A stretch of DNA of 64,000 nt from Heligmosomoides polygyrus polygyrus. Taxonomy: Eukaryota; Nematoda; Chromadorea; Rhabditida; Heligmosomidae. Location of the stretch: the NCBI GenBank assembly GCA_947396885.1, contig OX377202.1:79580643-79644642 (forward strand), read 5' to 3'. Position 1 is the first letter of the stretch, and the number at the start of each line of letters is the position of its first letter. This document shows positions 44,322 to 55,400 of the stretch, one piece after another. The notes under the pieces were generated by a model. It was not told the DNA's origin, ran no database searches, and saw only the letters and a list, made by a program, of their open reading frames with translations. The position numbers and the translations under genes were made by a program.

Positions 44322-44383
44322 CAATTGGCTGGTACCGAAGATGTAAGCTGTTAAAACGATGTTTTTTTGCGATCAAAACTTCT

Positions 44384-44458
44384 AGAACCGGGCGGGACTC
44401 GAACCCGCACCTCCTGCTGACCGGGCGGGAATGCTCTACGCCATTACACCACCGGCGC
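44384..44458 (-). tRNA. tRNA-like sequence (SINE head or tRNA pseudogene)
   Basis: On the minus strand a 75-nt unit starts GCGCCGG. It has an A-box-like stretch (ggtgtaatggcgtagagc), an anticodon-like arm CCCGC-CCGGTCA-GCAGG (one mismatch) and a perfect T arm GCGGG-TTCGAGT-CCCGC. The acceptor stem pairs imperfectly (GCGCCGG with CCGGTTC). The base before the anticodon position is C rather than T and the D arm does not fold well, so a working tRNA is unlikely. The flanking 33-bp direct repeats favour a retroposed element. Confidence 0.55.
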
Positions 44459-44570
44459 TACTTGGTCGAACGCAACATCCACACCTCGTGGGACCCATCA
44501 GCACTCACCCGTATATCGGGATGAGCCGGCCGCTGATATCAGCATGAAACCAGTCAAGCTGTAGGTCTAG

Positions 44571-44603
44571 ATAGAAACGATTCAAATCAGTTTCTTTAAG
44601 CCT
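44571..44603 (+). repeat. 33-bp direct repeat, right copy
   Basis: Exact copy of 44289-44321; the 249 bp between them hold the tRNA-like unit. Confidence 0.9.
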
Positions 44604-44767
44604 AGCAGCTAATACTGTGCTAACACGAAGTTTTTAAGGAGGATCTTCATTCGGCCTAACTTTCCGATGAAATCGTCGTCTTCAGAGGCCTGAATGTGGC
44701 ACAGGGTTTTTGACATGCAATTTACGTCACCGAGCGCTTTGTCTGCTCTGTCTGGCATAATCTATGA

Positions 44768-44917
44768 TTAGTAGTATACGCCTGCAGGTGAGAGAAAGCT
44801 CACGCAAGGTCCACCACAACCGATGTCACACTGTGCAGTCATTGTATAACTAGGCATTCCTTGACATCCTTGACAGCACCTTGGTTGACTGATCGTTTCT
44901 ATGCACTCATAGCGTTT
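44768..44917 (-). CDS. Cysteine-rich terminal exon, probably secreted protein
   Basis: After GGATTTTTTAG the minus strand encodes 49 residues, beginning KRYECIETISQPRCCQGCQG, then TAQCDIGCGGPCVS and TAA. Seven cysteines in 49 residues, including CC-x2-C and C-x3-C-x3-C, suggest a disulfide-rich extracellular module, as in many nematode secreted proteins. No signal peptide is visible because the upstream exons were not found. Family not named. Confidence 0.55.
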   Translation of the reverse strand, partial: KRYECIETISQPRCCQGCQGMPSYTMTAQCDIGCGGPCVSFLSPAGVYY

Positions 44918-45152
44918 CTAAAAAATCCACAGTATTAACAAGAAAACAATAACTAACTATTATTTTCTTTACAGTTTTGTAGCATTTATATCAGGAAATC
45001 AGGAAAACTCTGTCTTGAAAAAGTCATTCTTTGTGTTACAAAATAATTCATCTCAAAGACGATTCTTAACAGTTTTTCAGTCCACTTCAGTTTGTGTTTT
45101 GAGTCCTGCTGATTTCTCTGTGTTGTCCAAGTATTGAATGTTCTACCATCGT

Positions 45153-45338
45153 TTACCACCCCTTTTGGTTTGTACATAGCTGGCTTTGCTTTTTCTTACT
45201 CTTGCGAATTTTCATGCATCTTACTATAATCCGCTTAATGCGTAGAGCATGTTGCCACTCACGAGAAGGGGACTGAATCCAAAAGATGCCTACGACAGTG
45301 CGGCGTATGTCAGCCGAGTATTCTTTAAACTTAACCAT
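45153..45338 (-). pseudogene. Possible Tc1-like transposase N-terminus relic
   Basis: MVKFKEYSADIRRTVVGIF resembles the first helix of Tc1-type DNA-binding domains. The frame then wanders (KKKQSQLCTNQKG) and changes frame to GVVNDGRTFNTW. No catalytic part nearby. Confidence 0.35.
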
Positions 45339-46402
45339 TGGAGATTGCTAGCAAAATATATCCTTTGAGGCGGATCGTCCAAGTTTGCGATATTTTGAGC
45401 GGGCAACGCATCAGAGTATGGATGAGGATCCAATGCCGCTCGCCGGGAATCAGAAGACGCGTCGCAAACGTCCTCCAAAATGCATCGGGATTAAGAAGAC
45501 CTCATGAAGACGTTGTCCAATGTGGGTTGGGTTTCTGAAAACGGGTCAGAAGGTGGGCGCGTGTGTCGGGGTACAGATAGTGTCATAGACGTCGTGGCAA
45601 CGTGGTGACACGTGATTCGGGACTCAGTGTCACATGTGCGTGCTTGACTCTCACTCCATTTCTTTTCCAGCGCCTAGGTAAGGAAGTGCGAGCGGAGGAG
45701 TATTATTGCCGGGATTCGAAGGAGTATTATTGCCGTCGGACAGCAAACGGTGTCGACCTGTTTTCTAATATCGATTAAATTTGATTATGCTTCTGCAGAT
45801 CAAGCATTACGAATTGGGACTCTCATGATCTGTTCTTCGCTACGTAGAGAACAGGACCTTCGAAGGAGGAAGATTGGGATTGTCCCATTCTACGGGTTTG
45901 GAGGCGGAGCCTCCATCCAGACGTTTGGCGGTCGCTTGGCCGCTGAATGGCTGGTAAATAAATAAATAAACAAACAAATATATGGTACGAATGACGTAAA
46001 GGCTATATAGAGCACTTTTCGCAAAATTTCGAACATTTCGAACATTAACATGATTGGGATAATACGAACAATGAGCAGAGCCGGTTTAAGAGACAGTTGG
46101 TTAATCCGAGGAGTTCAGTGATTACATTTTTAGCCTTATGCAGGACTTTACTGGAGATAAGCTTCAAAATTACAGTGGAGCAGTTTAGGCAGTTTAGGCA
46201 GAACAAGGGTGTTCTCCTTATTCAGGGAGAGTACAGACATCTCTGAATTTCATTAATTGGGCACTTCCTATTTAGTAGTTCTTTCCTTGACAGAACGCTT
46301 CCTCAAACTGTGAACATTAACAACCAAATGAAGTTCGCGTCGAAAAGGTAAGAGTGGCTCTCGTTCGAGGTGCATCATTTTTCCATTACAGTGCGCATCA
46401 GA
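45339..46402. other. Upstream region of the HDAC gene; repeat only
   Basis: Contains the hairpin repeat (45917-45954) with an A-rich tail. An acceptor, ccattacag, at 46386-46394 just before the HDAC ATG could be a trans-splice or 5'-UTR acceptor. No promoter element could be named. Confidence 0.4.
45917..45954 (+). repeat. 3'-hairpin repeat with (AAATA)n tail, copy B
   Basis: ccagacgtttggcggtcgct pairs with ggccgctgaatggctgg, followed by taaataaataaataaacaaa. The order hairpin-then-A-rich tail suggests the 3' end of a retroelement. Confidence 0.8.
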
Positions 46403-49400
46403 ATGGATCGCCCAAGATTTGGTTACGTGTACGATGAACGAATGTTGGAGCATGAGTGCCACTACGACAGCACAATGGCGGAACGACCACAGCGAATGGC
46501 ACTCATACACGAGAGGCTGCTTCACGATGGACATTTGAAAGATGCCGTGAAGGTGGGAGTAAGAGAAAGTTCTAGGTCCTAAGTCGTTTAAATTTGAATT
46601 TGATGAAGATGTGCAATAAAATTGATAGGTCGAATCTTACACTGAATGTTGCTACTCCACGTTTTTAACCTTTGGATCGCTAACACTCGTTCACTTCTCC
46701 TCGACCTGGCTTTAAAAGCTCGCTTACTGAACCGTCAGCACCCATTAAGGACACCAAATAAAAATTTTCCTTGAAAAATTGAGTTTTCTCTTTAAGCAGC
46801 TGGTTCCAAAAACTCAAAAAAGGTTGCAATGAAGTCAAGTCTTCGTGTAGGCGTAGAGCCTGCATACTACATTATGAAAGTTTTCTGTTGAAGGCGAGGG
46901 ATTCTGCGAATTGGAGAAGAGGTGGCACACAGGATCTCCTAAAATATGTGCTATTGCAGTGCCTTCCTGATTGCTACTGATTTGTTATTTTAAAGGAAAG
47001 GACCTGCGCTACGTGTTATAGTGAAGCAGAAAGTTCAACTCGTCGTAGAGAAAAGTGGAGAACAAAATTCAGGAGAAAGTTCAACGACGCACCGTGAAAA
47101 GTCTTACACGATCTGAGGACTCTACAAGCAAGCATTGTGAATAGTGCTGTGACGATGTCAATTTTAGTTCACTATGACCTTTTTCTACGGCTAACCATAC
47201 GTTTTTCTCACAGCATCGGAGTAAGGGATACCTAGATATTCATTTCTTTTCTTAATATTACCTAAAACTGGTGCTATGTTGTCAAGCAAAGTATTGGTGA
47301 GAAGACTCTGTGGTACATATGTCCAGCTAGATTCGCTCACATATATATGTTTTGCTTTATAATAATGCTATACAATTTCAAGTAAGGGTCCCTTTTGAGT
47401 AATCAAAAGTTGGTCTGCTTGTTGTGCACGACTAGGAAGTATGCGAAACACGTACATGATCATCAACATACACTTGCTACTTACTACCATCACTAGATTA
47501 GTCAAGGCACATCTAACGAGTTCAGATTGAAGCAAGGTTGGCGACGGATGAGGAACTTATGCTCAATCATCCGGGTGACTTGGTGCAAGAATTGGATTCA
47601 CTAAGGACCGACGAGGAATGCGAGGAATTCTGCAGGTATGACGCAGTTAAATTCAGTTGCGAACCGCAGTCAGCATTGACAATATCTCGCTTAGGGACAA
47701 GGAACTGCTATGGCTTTGTCCTGAAAGCGCTAAGGCGGCTCGTGTGGCCGCAGGAGGTTCAATTGAACTCGTCAAGGCGAATATCGAGGGACGGTATGTC
47801 TGGGTTGCAGCTCAGTTCCCTGGAGTCGGACGTGTGGAAGCGTTTTATGACCGTTTTCAGAGTTGGCAATTCATTCGCCATCGTGCGGCCGCCGGGGCAC
47901 CACGCTTTCGGGAGAGTTCCTCAGGGCTACTGCGTCTACAACAACGTGGCCATCGCCGCCAAATACGCCACAGACAGACTGGGGCTCAAGAGGGTGAGGA
48001 CTTTGCAGACCTTGCAGCACTGAGCAGTGCTCCCTGCAGAGCAGCAGCAACATTGGCGTGAGTAGGCGATTGCTCTAGGTGGCCGTGGTGGATTTCGACT
48101 ACCACGCGGGTAATGGCACGCACTACTGCTTGAGAGGCGATCCGCGTTTCCACTTCACGTCCTTCCACGCGTATCACCACGGTTCCTTCTGGCCGTTCAG
48201 CGACGAGTTCAACTTCAACACCAAATCCGGTACCCACTGTTTCTTGCAGAGCTAGTCTGTGATGACTAATCAGTGCTGTTTGCAGAGAACACTCTTATGT
48301 TTCCCCTGAATGGTGCTATGAACAGCGAAAGTGACTTCGTCAGTGCATTTCACCACGTCCTGTTACCTGTGCTCAGAGAGTGGAAGCCTGAGGTAATAGC
48401 TGCCTTATATGAGCTCTGTATTGCAACTTCGTGACAAAAATTGCAGCTAATCATTGTCTCTGCCGGATTCGATGCCGGCTTTTTCGACCTTCAACTGGAA
48501 AAGGGTCAGGGTGTCAAGGCTCACGGGTTCGTCTTTTACGAAATACTAATTCGTTACACATATTTGGTTCAGCTTATTAGGCCGATTTCTAAACAAACTA
48601 TTAAGATATAGCAAGAGATCATTTCATGACATTAACTCATGTATTAAGAAATTTTGAATGCTTGACAAGAGTATAGACGTGGACATTTACACAAAAGTTT
48701 CATTCTGCTGCACAGTTAGAAATAAAAATTTTCAGCGAGGACTTATCTCTTGGCTATTTCGTAGTTCAAATACGCCATTAAAACTATCCAGATGATATCC
48801 CATGATAGCCAAAAATCAAATTTGTAAATCAATGCTACTGAAGTAGCATGCGCGCCACATTCTCCAGTAGCACTGATTTTGATTTTTTGGCTATCGCTTT
48901 TTAGAAATGAGTACCGGTTTCTTTTGCTTACATTGCTCCGCAATATGATATTGATCTATCGCTCCTCGGAGCAATGCTCTTTTTTCATACTGTAACGCCG
49001 GGGTGTTTCACCAGGGGGCTGGATGTCTAGGGAGTGGCCTGAACCGGACAGGGAAATCGATTTATTTGCTCCTTATGGCACCAGCAGGTACCACAGAGAC
49101 AAGGCTCCAAGACCAGCCGCTCGCGACCTCGACACCAGTGCAGACTGTCTCCGGCGCCCCCGGGCCCTCTTTATATAGAGTTGCGCGCGCGGGAAGGCCG
49201 GCCCCCTAAGTGGACACGCGCCGCCCCGCCGACTCCGAATGGCCGGCGCTGGGCACAGGCGAGGCGGACGGCGATTGATCGATCCCGCTGCGGGAAAACA
49301 CAGAAACACTGCAATAACATACATAATTACTAACAGAACACTACATAGAACAACACAACTAATCTACAAACACACAAATACACAACAAAGATCACTTCTG

Positions 49401-52400
49401 CGAGGCCTCGTGTCTCGCCCATCCTTCACATGCCGCCCCTTAAGGCTGAATCGTCCCGATTCTGCACTATCGACGATCCCTCTCGCGACTGCGTCTGCGG
49501 CCCTGGGGCCCGTCCCCTGCTCGCGTATGGTCGTCGCGGTGATTCTCTCGCCCGTTGGTAGTCCCCTTTTTCGTGGGTTCCCAAGCACGCCATTTGCTTG
49601 TACCACACCTTCGGGAGGATGCGGCTCGCCTTATTTTATCTCCTTCCGCAGAAGTTCTGGATCTGGCATCACGAACAGGTTTGGGTGGCTCTCGCCTCGT
49701 CTTCGTTGAGCTCTTGCGGCTTTGTCATGTCGTCGCCGCTTCTTCTGCTCCGTCGAGGCAGCTTCGAACTTTCCCACCTTCAAGACATCGCCAATCTTTT
49801 GCCTCACCTTATCTCGGCACTCTACGACCTGAGGTCCAGTGAGCGACGTCTGCCTGCAGCGTAGGTCGGTTTTCCGGCAGTTGGCGGGGTGGGTGTGTTG
49901 AGGTCTCCAACACCTCCGAGTAGTGGCAGCATACCACAGCTTCCAGTCGCCTCTCCAGGGCGCTGAGGTATCTGGTGAGCTCTGCGCGCACCTCGCCCAT
50001 TGCTGTCTTCACGTAGTCGACCTCATTATCGTCAACCTTTAACAGCGGAAGCTGAGCGTTCTTCATAGCAAGGGTCGATCGTCCGACTGGCTCCTTTTTT
50101 ATCACCTCTTATTTTTATCACCTCTCCTACCATGTGAGCTACACGAGTTTGTGGAATAGTAGTAGGAGCTTCTCCCTGGCTTTTCTCTGAAACTTCCGAA
50201 GGAGATAAGCGAACCTTCCTCGGAGCTCTTTCACCTCAGGTTTTTGGAGAGACACCGCTTTTTGCACCATGACTTGGCTCCGCGAAACGAATTTCACTCC
50301 CCCTACGGGGATGGGTACAAACCGTCTGCCTGCCGCAGATGGAGTTGACAGAGTTGGTAGACCTTTCAGCGCGTGCCTTCCCGACATGCGGTAGCGATTT
50401 CCGCTCAGCCATCTTCGTGTCCACCATCTCCTCCTCACGAAACATCTTTGCTCCCGCAAAGGAATTTGTCTTAGGTATCAGGACTTGGTGTTGAGCACTC
50501 TGGCCTTTCGTATCCGGAAGGATCTTGCCAGAGGACCGCACCACTTCACCTTGCTTCATGTCGTCACAATGTGGCGAGACAACCTTTGTCTCTCCCTGGC
50601 TTATCCTTCGTGCTACTATGACTACCTCAGAAGCTTTTGTTCTTCGCCGCTGCACCGCAGCTTCCTTAGCTTCCGCTTGTTTGTGTTGGCGCCTCCTTGC
50701 GTTGGACACTTTTGTCCGACCTCGCGACGACTGTGCGTTTGGTGACAGGCACCAGCCTAACTTTTCAGTGCATTCGTGCCCAGCACGATCACTTCGTCAC
50801 CTCCGGCCATTACAAACAAGCCGATCCTATGTCGCGTGCCCTTGCTAACCTCTATCGTTAGCTTAGCAGCACCTTTGAACGACATAGGGTTGCCTGAAGA
50901 ATCATACACCGCTTTACTCCGATCGAGATCTATTTCCTCGACGCCAGCGTTAAGGTCGTACCCGTTCTGCAGTGCATCCACAAGCATCTGCAGCGGTATG
51001 ATGCTTACCTGCGAGCCAGCATCCAAAAGAGCAGTTCGCGTCATGCCCAACAACTGGACCTGCGCCGTGGTTTGCGCTCCCACCAGATCTTCGTGGAGAC
51101 CATCCACTTTGGTGACTCCACATCTCCACTCACAGAGTGAGGCCGTGAAGATCTTCTCCTCCCTTTGCGGGTCAACCGGCTCTGTGGGTTTGCCCTCGGC
51201 TCGCGTGGCTTCACGCTGTGCGCTGTCTTTCCTTAAATGCCCAACCTTGTTACAGTTGAAACACTTCCTTTTTCCAGGTTGTCGCGGTTGGGCTCGCTGG
51301 GTATCTGTACTACCTCCCGGCGTATCTCCACGATCATTTCCTGATCGGTCCAACGCCTTAGCATGATCCCCTCCGCGTTCTCCTTCGGAACGCTTGACCT
51401 CGGGCCCTTCCACCTGTTCTCGCATTGCTTCCGCCATGCGCTTGCTTCTCTCACACCGTTGCGCCATGGCCTTTACCATCTCATAGACCGACTCCTTCGG
51501 CGAGATCTCCATCGCCGTGTAGAGCTGAAGGTATTCCGGCCAGTTAGTCAACTGGCTTACCAGCTCTCCGGCTCTGGTGCGTGACATGTCTTCTTCTCAT
51601 TGGTCTGGGTACGCACTCGGCGTCAGCCAATCCAGCTCGACGCAGTAGGTGGTGACGTCGCCACTTTTCCTTAGGCGCTTCAACTCCAGGTAGGCCTTTA
51701 GCTGCATGGACGCGTCATCCTCTCGCAATTTGTCCTCGAGCGGTGTTACCAGCTCCTCAAAACTGCCTTCACGTACGTGCTTGGGTAGGGATTAGGCTAC
51801 TGCCTTAGCGTACCCATCCATCTTGGACAACAACAGCTGCGACAGCATGTCGTCCCGCAACCCTATGCTGCCGTACTTTATGCGAAATTTCAGAACAAAG
51901 TCGCTGAAATTCTTTCCCTGAGGATTCATATACGTCTCTACGTCTGGTAGGGTCATTGCAGCGAAGGTCGCGCCTAACGCTTCTCCTGCGTTATAAGGCC
52001 CACTTGAGAATCTGCACGACCTAGTCGTCGACTATCTCACGGCCCTCGTCGGCAGAGGCGATGCCCTCATCCCTCCTTGCAGACACCGATTCTGATCGAA
52101 TCCTAGATTGCTCGCGTAAGTCTCCTCCAGAGGTTTACTCTGAGCAGCTGCTACCGGATGACGATAGAGCACATCGTTGAAAACGGGCGCCTTCGACCGA
52201 CCGTGGACCGGCGTTCCACCAGTGTTTTCACTCTGCTCTGCCTGAACCACGGAGCGTGACACCTTCACTGGTGTTCTGGTCTCCTCGACCATTCCTTTAC
52301 CCGTGCTCCAGGGCGCTGCTGAACGGCTACCGCGTTGCACAACGCGATCGTCTCGAGGAAGAACTCACTGCTCCAGTGCATCCCCCACTTCCTTGGACAG

Positions 52401-55400
52401 CGCCTTCAACGAGAAGAGCTCAGCTCGCAGCTGCTGCAGCCCTCCGAGATGGTCCTCGAGCGCCCCACATTGGGCCTCGATCTCCTCGCCCATGCTTTCC
52501 GGCAGCTGGTTCTGTCCTCTCTTAGACCTTGCCTTGGTGCTTTGCACCACCTTGGCTGGTATTCTCCGCAGCACGGTTACGGAGTTTGAAACGTTGCTAA
52601 TCATGTCTCTTACCTGCGCAGGTCCCTTATTGCTTATGTCATCGACCTTGGCTATAAGGCGCTCGATCATCGACTTCATGGCCGGTCTGGTCGGCTTGGG
52701 ATGGTTCCTCGAGGATGAGTTTCTCGATCTCCTCCATAGTCATGTCCGGGGCGCTTAACATCTGCAAAGCACCGACTGACTGCGTTGTCGACTTCCACTG
52801 TACGCCACGATTCGCGCACGACTTTCCTCGCGAATCCTGCAGCAAAGACTTCACGCAGTTGTAGCACGGCCCGTCAACCGTGACCACTTACGCGCGCCGA
52901 CACCAGAGAACCGGTAGCAAGAACGCTCCAGCGCTAAGCTTCTACACGCAACCGCAGGCGAACCTCTGCCAGATCTCTATCGAAGACGCTGCGCGACACG
53001 CTCTGGTCAGCGGTGGACACGACCTGCTACACTGCCCAGTCTATGGCAGGATTCGCGCCATAACCGCTCCTCGCGGTTTTCAGGCGGTAGAGTTGTCGAT
53101 CCCCTGCCCTTTGGTTCGGCCCCTATGTAACGCCGGGGTGTTTCACCCGGGGGCTGGATGTCTAGGGTTTGGCCTGAACCGGACAGGGAAATCGATTTAT
53201 TTGCTCCTTATGGCACCAGCAGGGTCCTGTCCGTCCGCCTCTGCTGTGCCCGCGCTCCTCTCCGTACCGGCCGCCCGCCAGGTACCACAGAGACAAGAAT
53301 CCGAAACCTGCCGCTCTCCACCTCGCACCAGGTGAAGACTTCAAGACCAGCCGCTCGCGACCTCGACACCAGTGCAGACTGTCCCCGGCGCGCCCAGGCG
53401 CTCTTTATATAGAGTTGCGCGCGCGGGAAGGCCGGCCTCCTAAGTGGACACGCGCCGCCCCGCCGACTCCGAATGGCCGGCGCTGAGCACAGGCGAGGCG
53501 GACGGCGATCGATCGATCCCGCTACTGGGAAAACACAGAAACACTGCAATAACATACATAATTACTAACAGAACATAACATAGAACAACACAACTACTCT
53601 ACAAACACACAAATACACAACAAAGACCACTTCTGCGAGGCCTCGTGCCTCGCCCATCCTTCACAATACAAAATTATTCACTGGTGTGGATCCCACCATG
53701 TAGGGCCTACCCCATATTTAATGAAGAAATAACCTATGGGGGAGTGACTGGTTCAGCAGAAGATTTCGGATCCCACGATGTGCACTCGAAAAGTCCCACG
53801 AAAAGGATGTGAGAAGTATTCGAGAACCTTTGGTGCGAGGACCGTAGACAGCATACATTGTATCCAATCGAAAATCCTCGCATAGATGGATGATTCAGAG
53901 TATTTTCAAAGACCTCGGATTTTCGGATAATTCTGGTAAGCCCAATTTCGCGGTTCCTGAGGTCTTGAATGATTCAGATACGGGCAAATTCGCGGATTTC
54001 TGGATGAATCCCATCGGGATAGCCCTGGAAAGATGACCGCAGAACAGTGCACAAATCCACTGTTGATTAGGTGGATGAGATAAAAGTAGAAGTCAATCGG
54101 CTGATACTGCCTGCCCAACTTGGCGAGAGTGCTTTCATTCCAACGACAACGAGCTACATGCTTAACGTCTCGGTGTAGAACACGTTGAGAACAGTGTTGA
54201 AGGATGTTAAGTATATCTCCCAGTGGATGGAGACCTTTTGCATGGTTAGAAAAACGAACTGATCGTTCACAGGGTTGGATTTTCCTAACAGGAAATAACA
54301 CTACGTTCTCGCAGGCAGGCTTGACAGGTATCATACCACACTTGTCCAAGAGAAGTTAAGGGCATAAAGTGGATCGTGGGCAGAAGCACACTACCTATGT
54401 TTGATATGTGTCCACCCATAGAAGGAGAAGACTGAACGTTCCTCTAGACTGGGGATGCTTCAGTGTTATTCAGCTCAAAGTATCCACGTCAGTTGGCAAC
54501 AAGTTGCTAAATTTCGTGGTTTTTGTGGCACCTCTATGGGTTACTTCACTCGCTTCCCCGCTCCTAATGTTGGCTCGAGATCAAGTAACTTCATGCAATC
54601 CACTTCCAAGGCCCAAAGACCGCTTGTTGTGCATCCGGCGACCGTCTACAAGACGTGTAAGCGACGTGGATTACATCAGTGCAGCATCTCTGACGTTATG
54701 GGGCTTGTGTGTGAAGATGTGTGTTGGACGTGGAGCAAACATGGCAGTCACAGTTCGGAAGTCGGTGTCTTGCTCTACAAGAAGGAAAACGTGTACGACA
54801 CTGGCAACTATCGACGATCTGCCCGCTGTCCCCAGTTTACAAGCTGCTCACTTGAGCGATTCTGAATAGGATTAGCAGAACGCTGGACGAAGAACAGCCA
54901 TGCGAACAAGCAGGATTTCGGAGGGGATTCAGCGCGATCGACCACATACACACCATTACGAAGCTCATCGAAGTGTCGCGAGAGTAGATGCTGCCACTGT
55001 GCTTATGTAGTACATCCATCGATCTGAAGAAGGTATTCGACTCCGTCGAAACTGAAGCGGTCGTCGAAGCCCTGCTCACTCAGGGCGTTCCTACTCAATA
55101 CATCAAAGCCCTTCGAGAGCTGTAAAGTGGATTCACTACCAAGATCTCACCATTCTACAACGACGTCGTCCATCGACGTCAAAAGAGAAGTTCGGCAGAT
55201 GACACCATATCGCCGAAGCTCTTCAGCGCCACCCTCGAAAACGTCATGCGCGAAATAGAATGGGAAGACATGGGAGTGAAGGTCGACGGCCGGCAACTGC
55301 ACCTTCTTCGCTTCGCTGACGACATCGTGCTCATAACTCTGAGTTTAGTCGGGCGAAGCGAATGCTGACCATCTTTCAAGAGCGTCGAAGAAGTCGTGAA

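Larger units (their letters stand above)
48991..53665 (-). mobile_element. LTR retrotransposon, gag/protease only, antisense in HDAC intron 7
   Basis: Two LTRs (48991-49430; 53126-53665), each TG...CA in either reading, are flanked by atac on both sides (48987-48990; 53666-53669), a 4-bp duplication. The coding content is on the minus strand: gag-like frames (52887-51590), then zinc knuckle and protease (51587-50757), then basic frames without known domain (50709-49431). No reverse transcriptase, RNase H or integrase was recognised in the 3.7-kb interior, so it is non-autonomous. The gag part carries in-frame stops. Gypsy versus BEL/Pao could not be decided. Confidence 0.88.

Noticed and set aside
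44384..44458. Functional tRNA-Thr (GGT) on the minus strand
   Set aside because: Acceptor stem and D arm pair poorly and the base before the anticodon is C, not T; flanking direct repeats suggest a retroposed copy.
47636..47720. Frameshift making the HDAC a pseudogene
   Set aside because: A 38-bp intron with GT-AG ends restores phase exactly, and all later exons remain in phase.
49239..49709. Plus-strand ORFs across the LTR element (49239-49709, 50776-51366, 52303-52758, 52880-53335)
   Set aside because: They are shadows: gag/protease motifs are on the minus strand, and one ORF runs from the interior into the LTR.
53906..54349. Protein-kinase fragment suggested by HRDVK
   Set aside because: No glycine loop, DFG or surrounding kinase subdomains; the match is five residues only.
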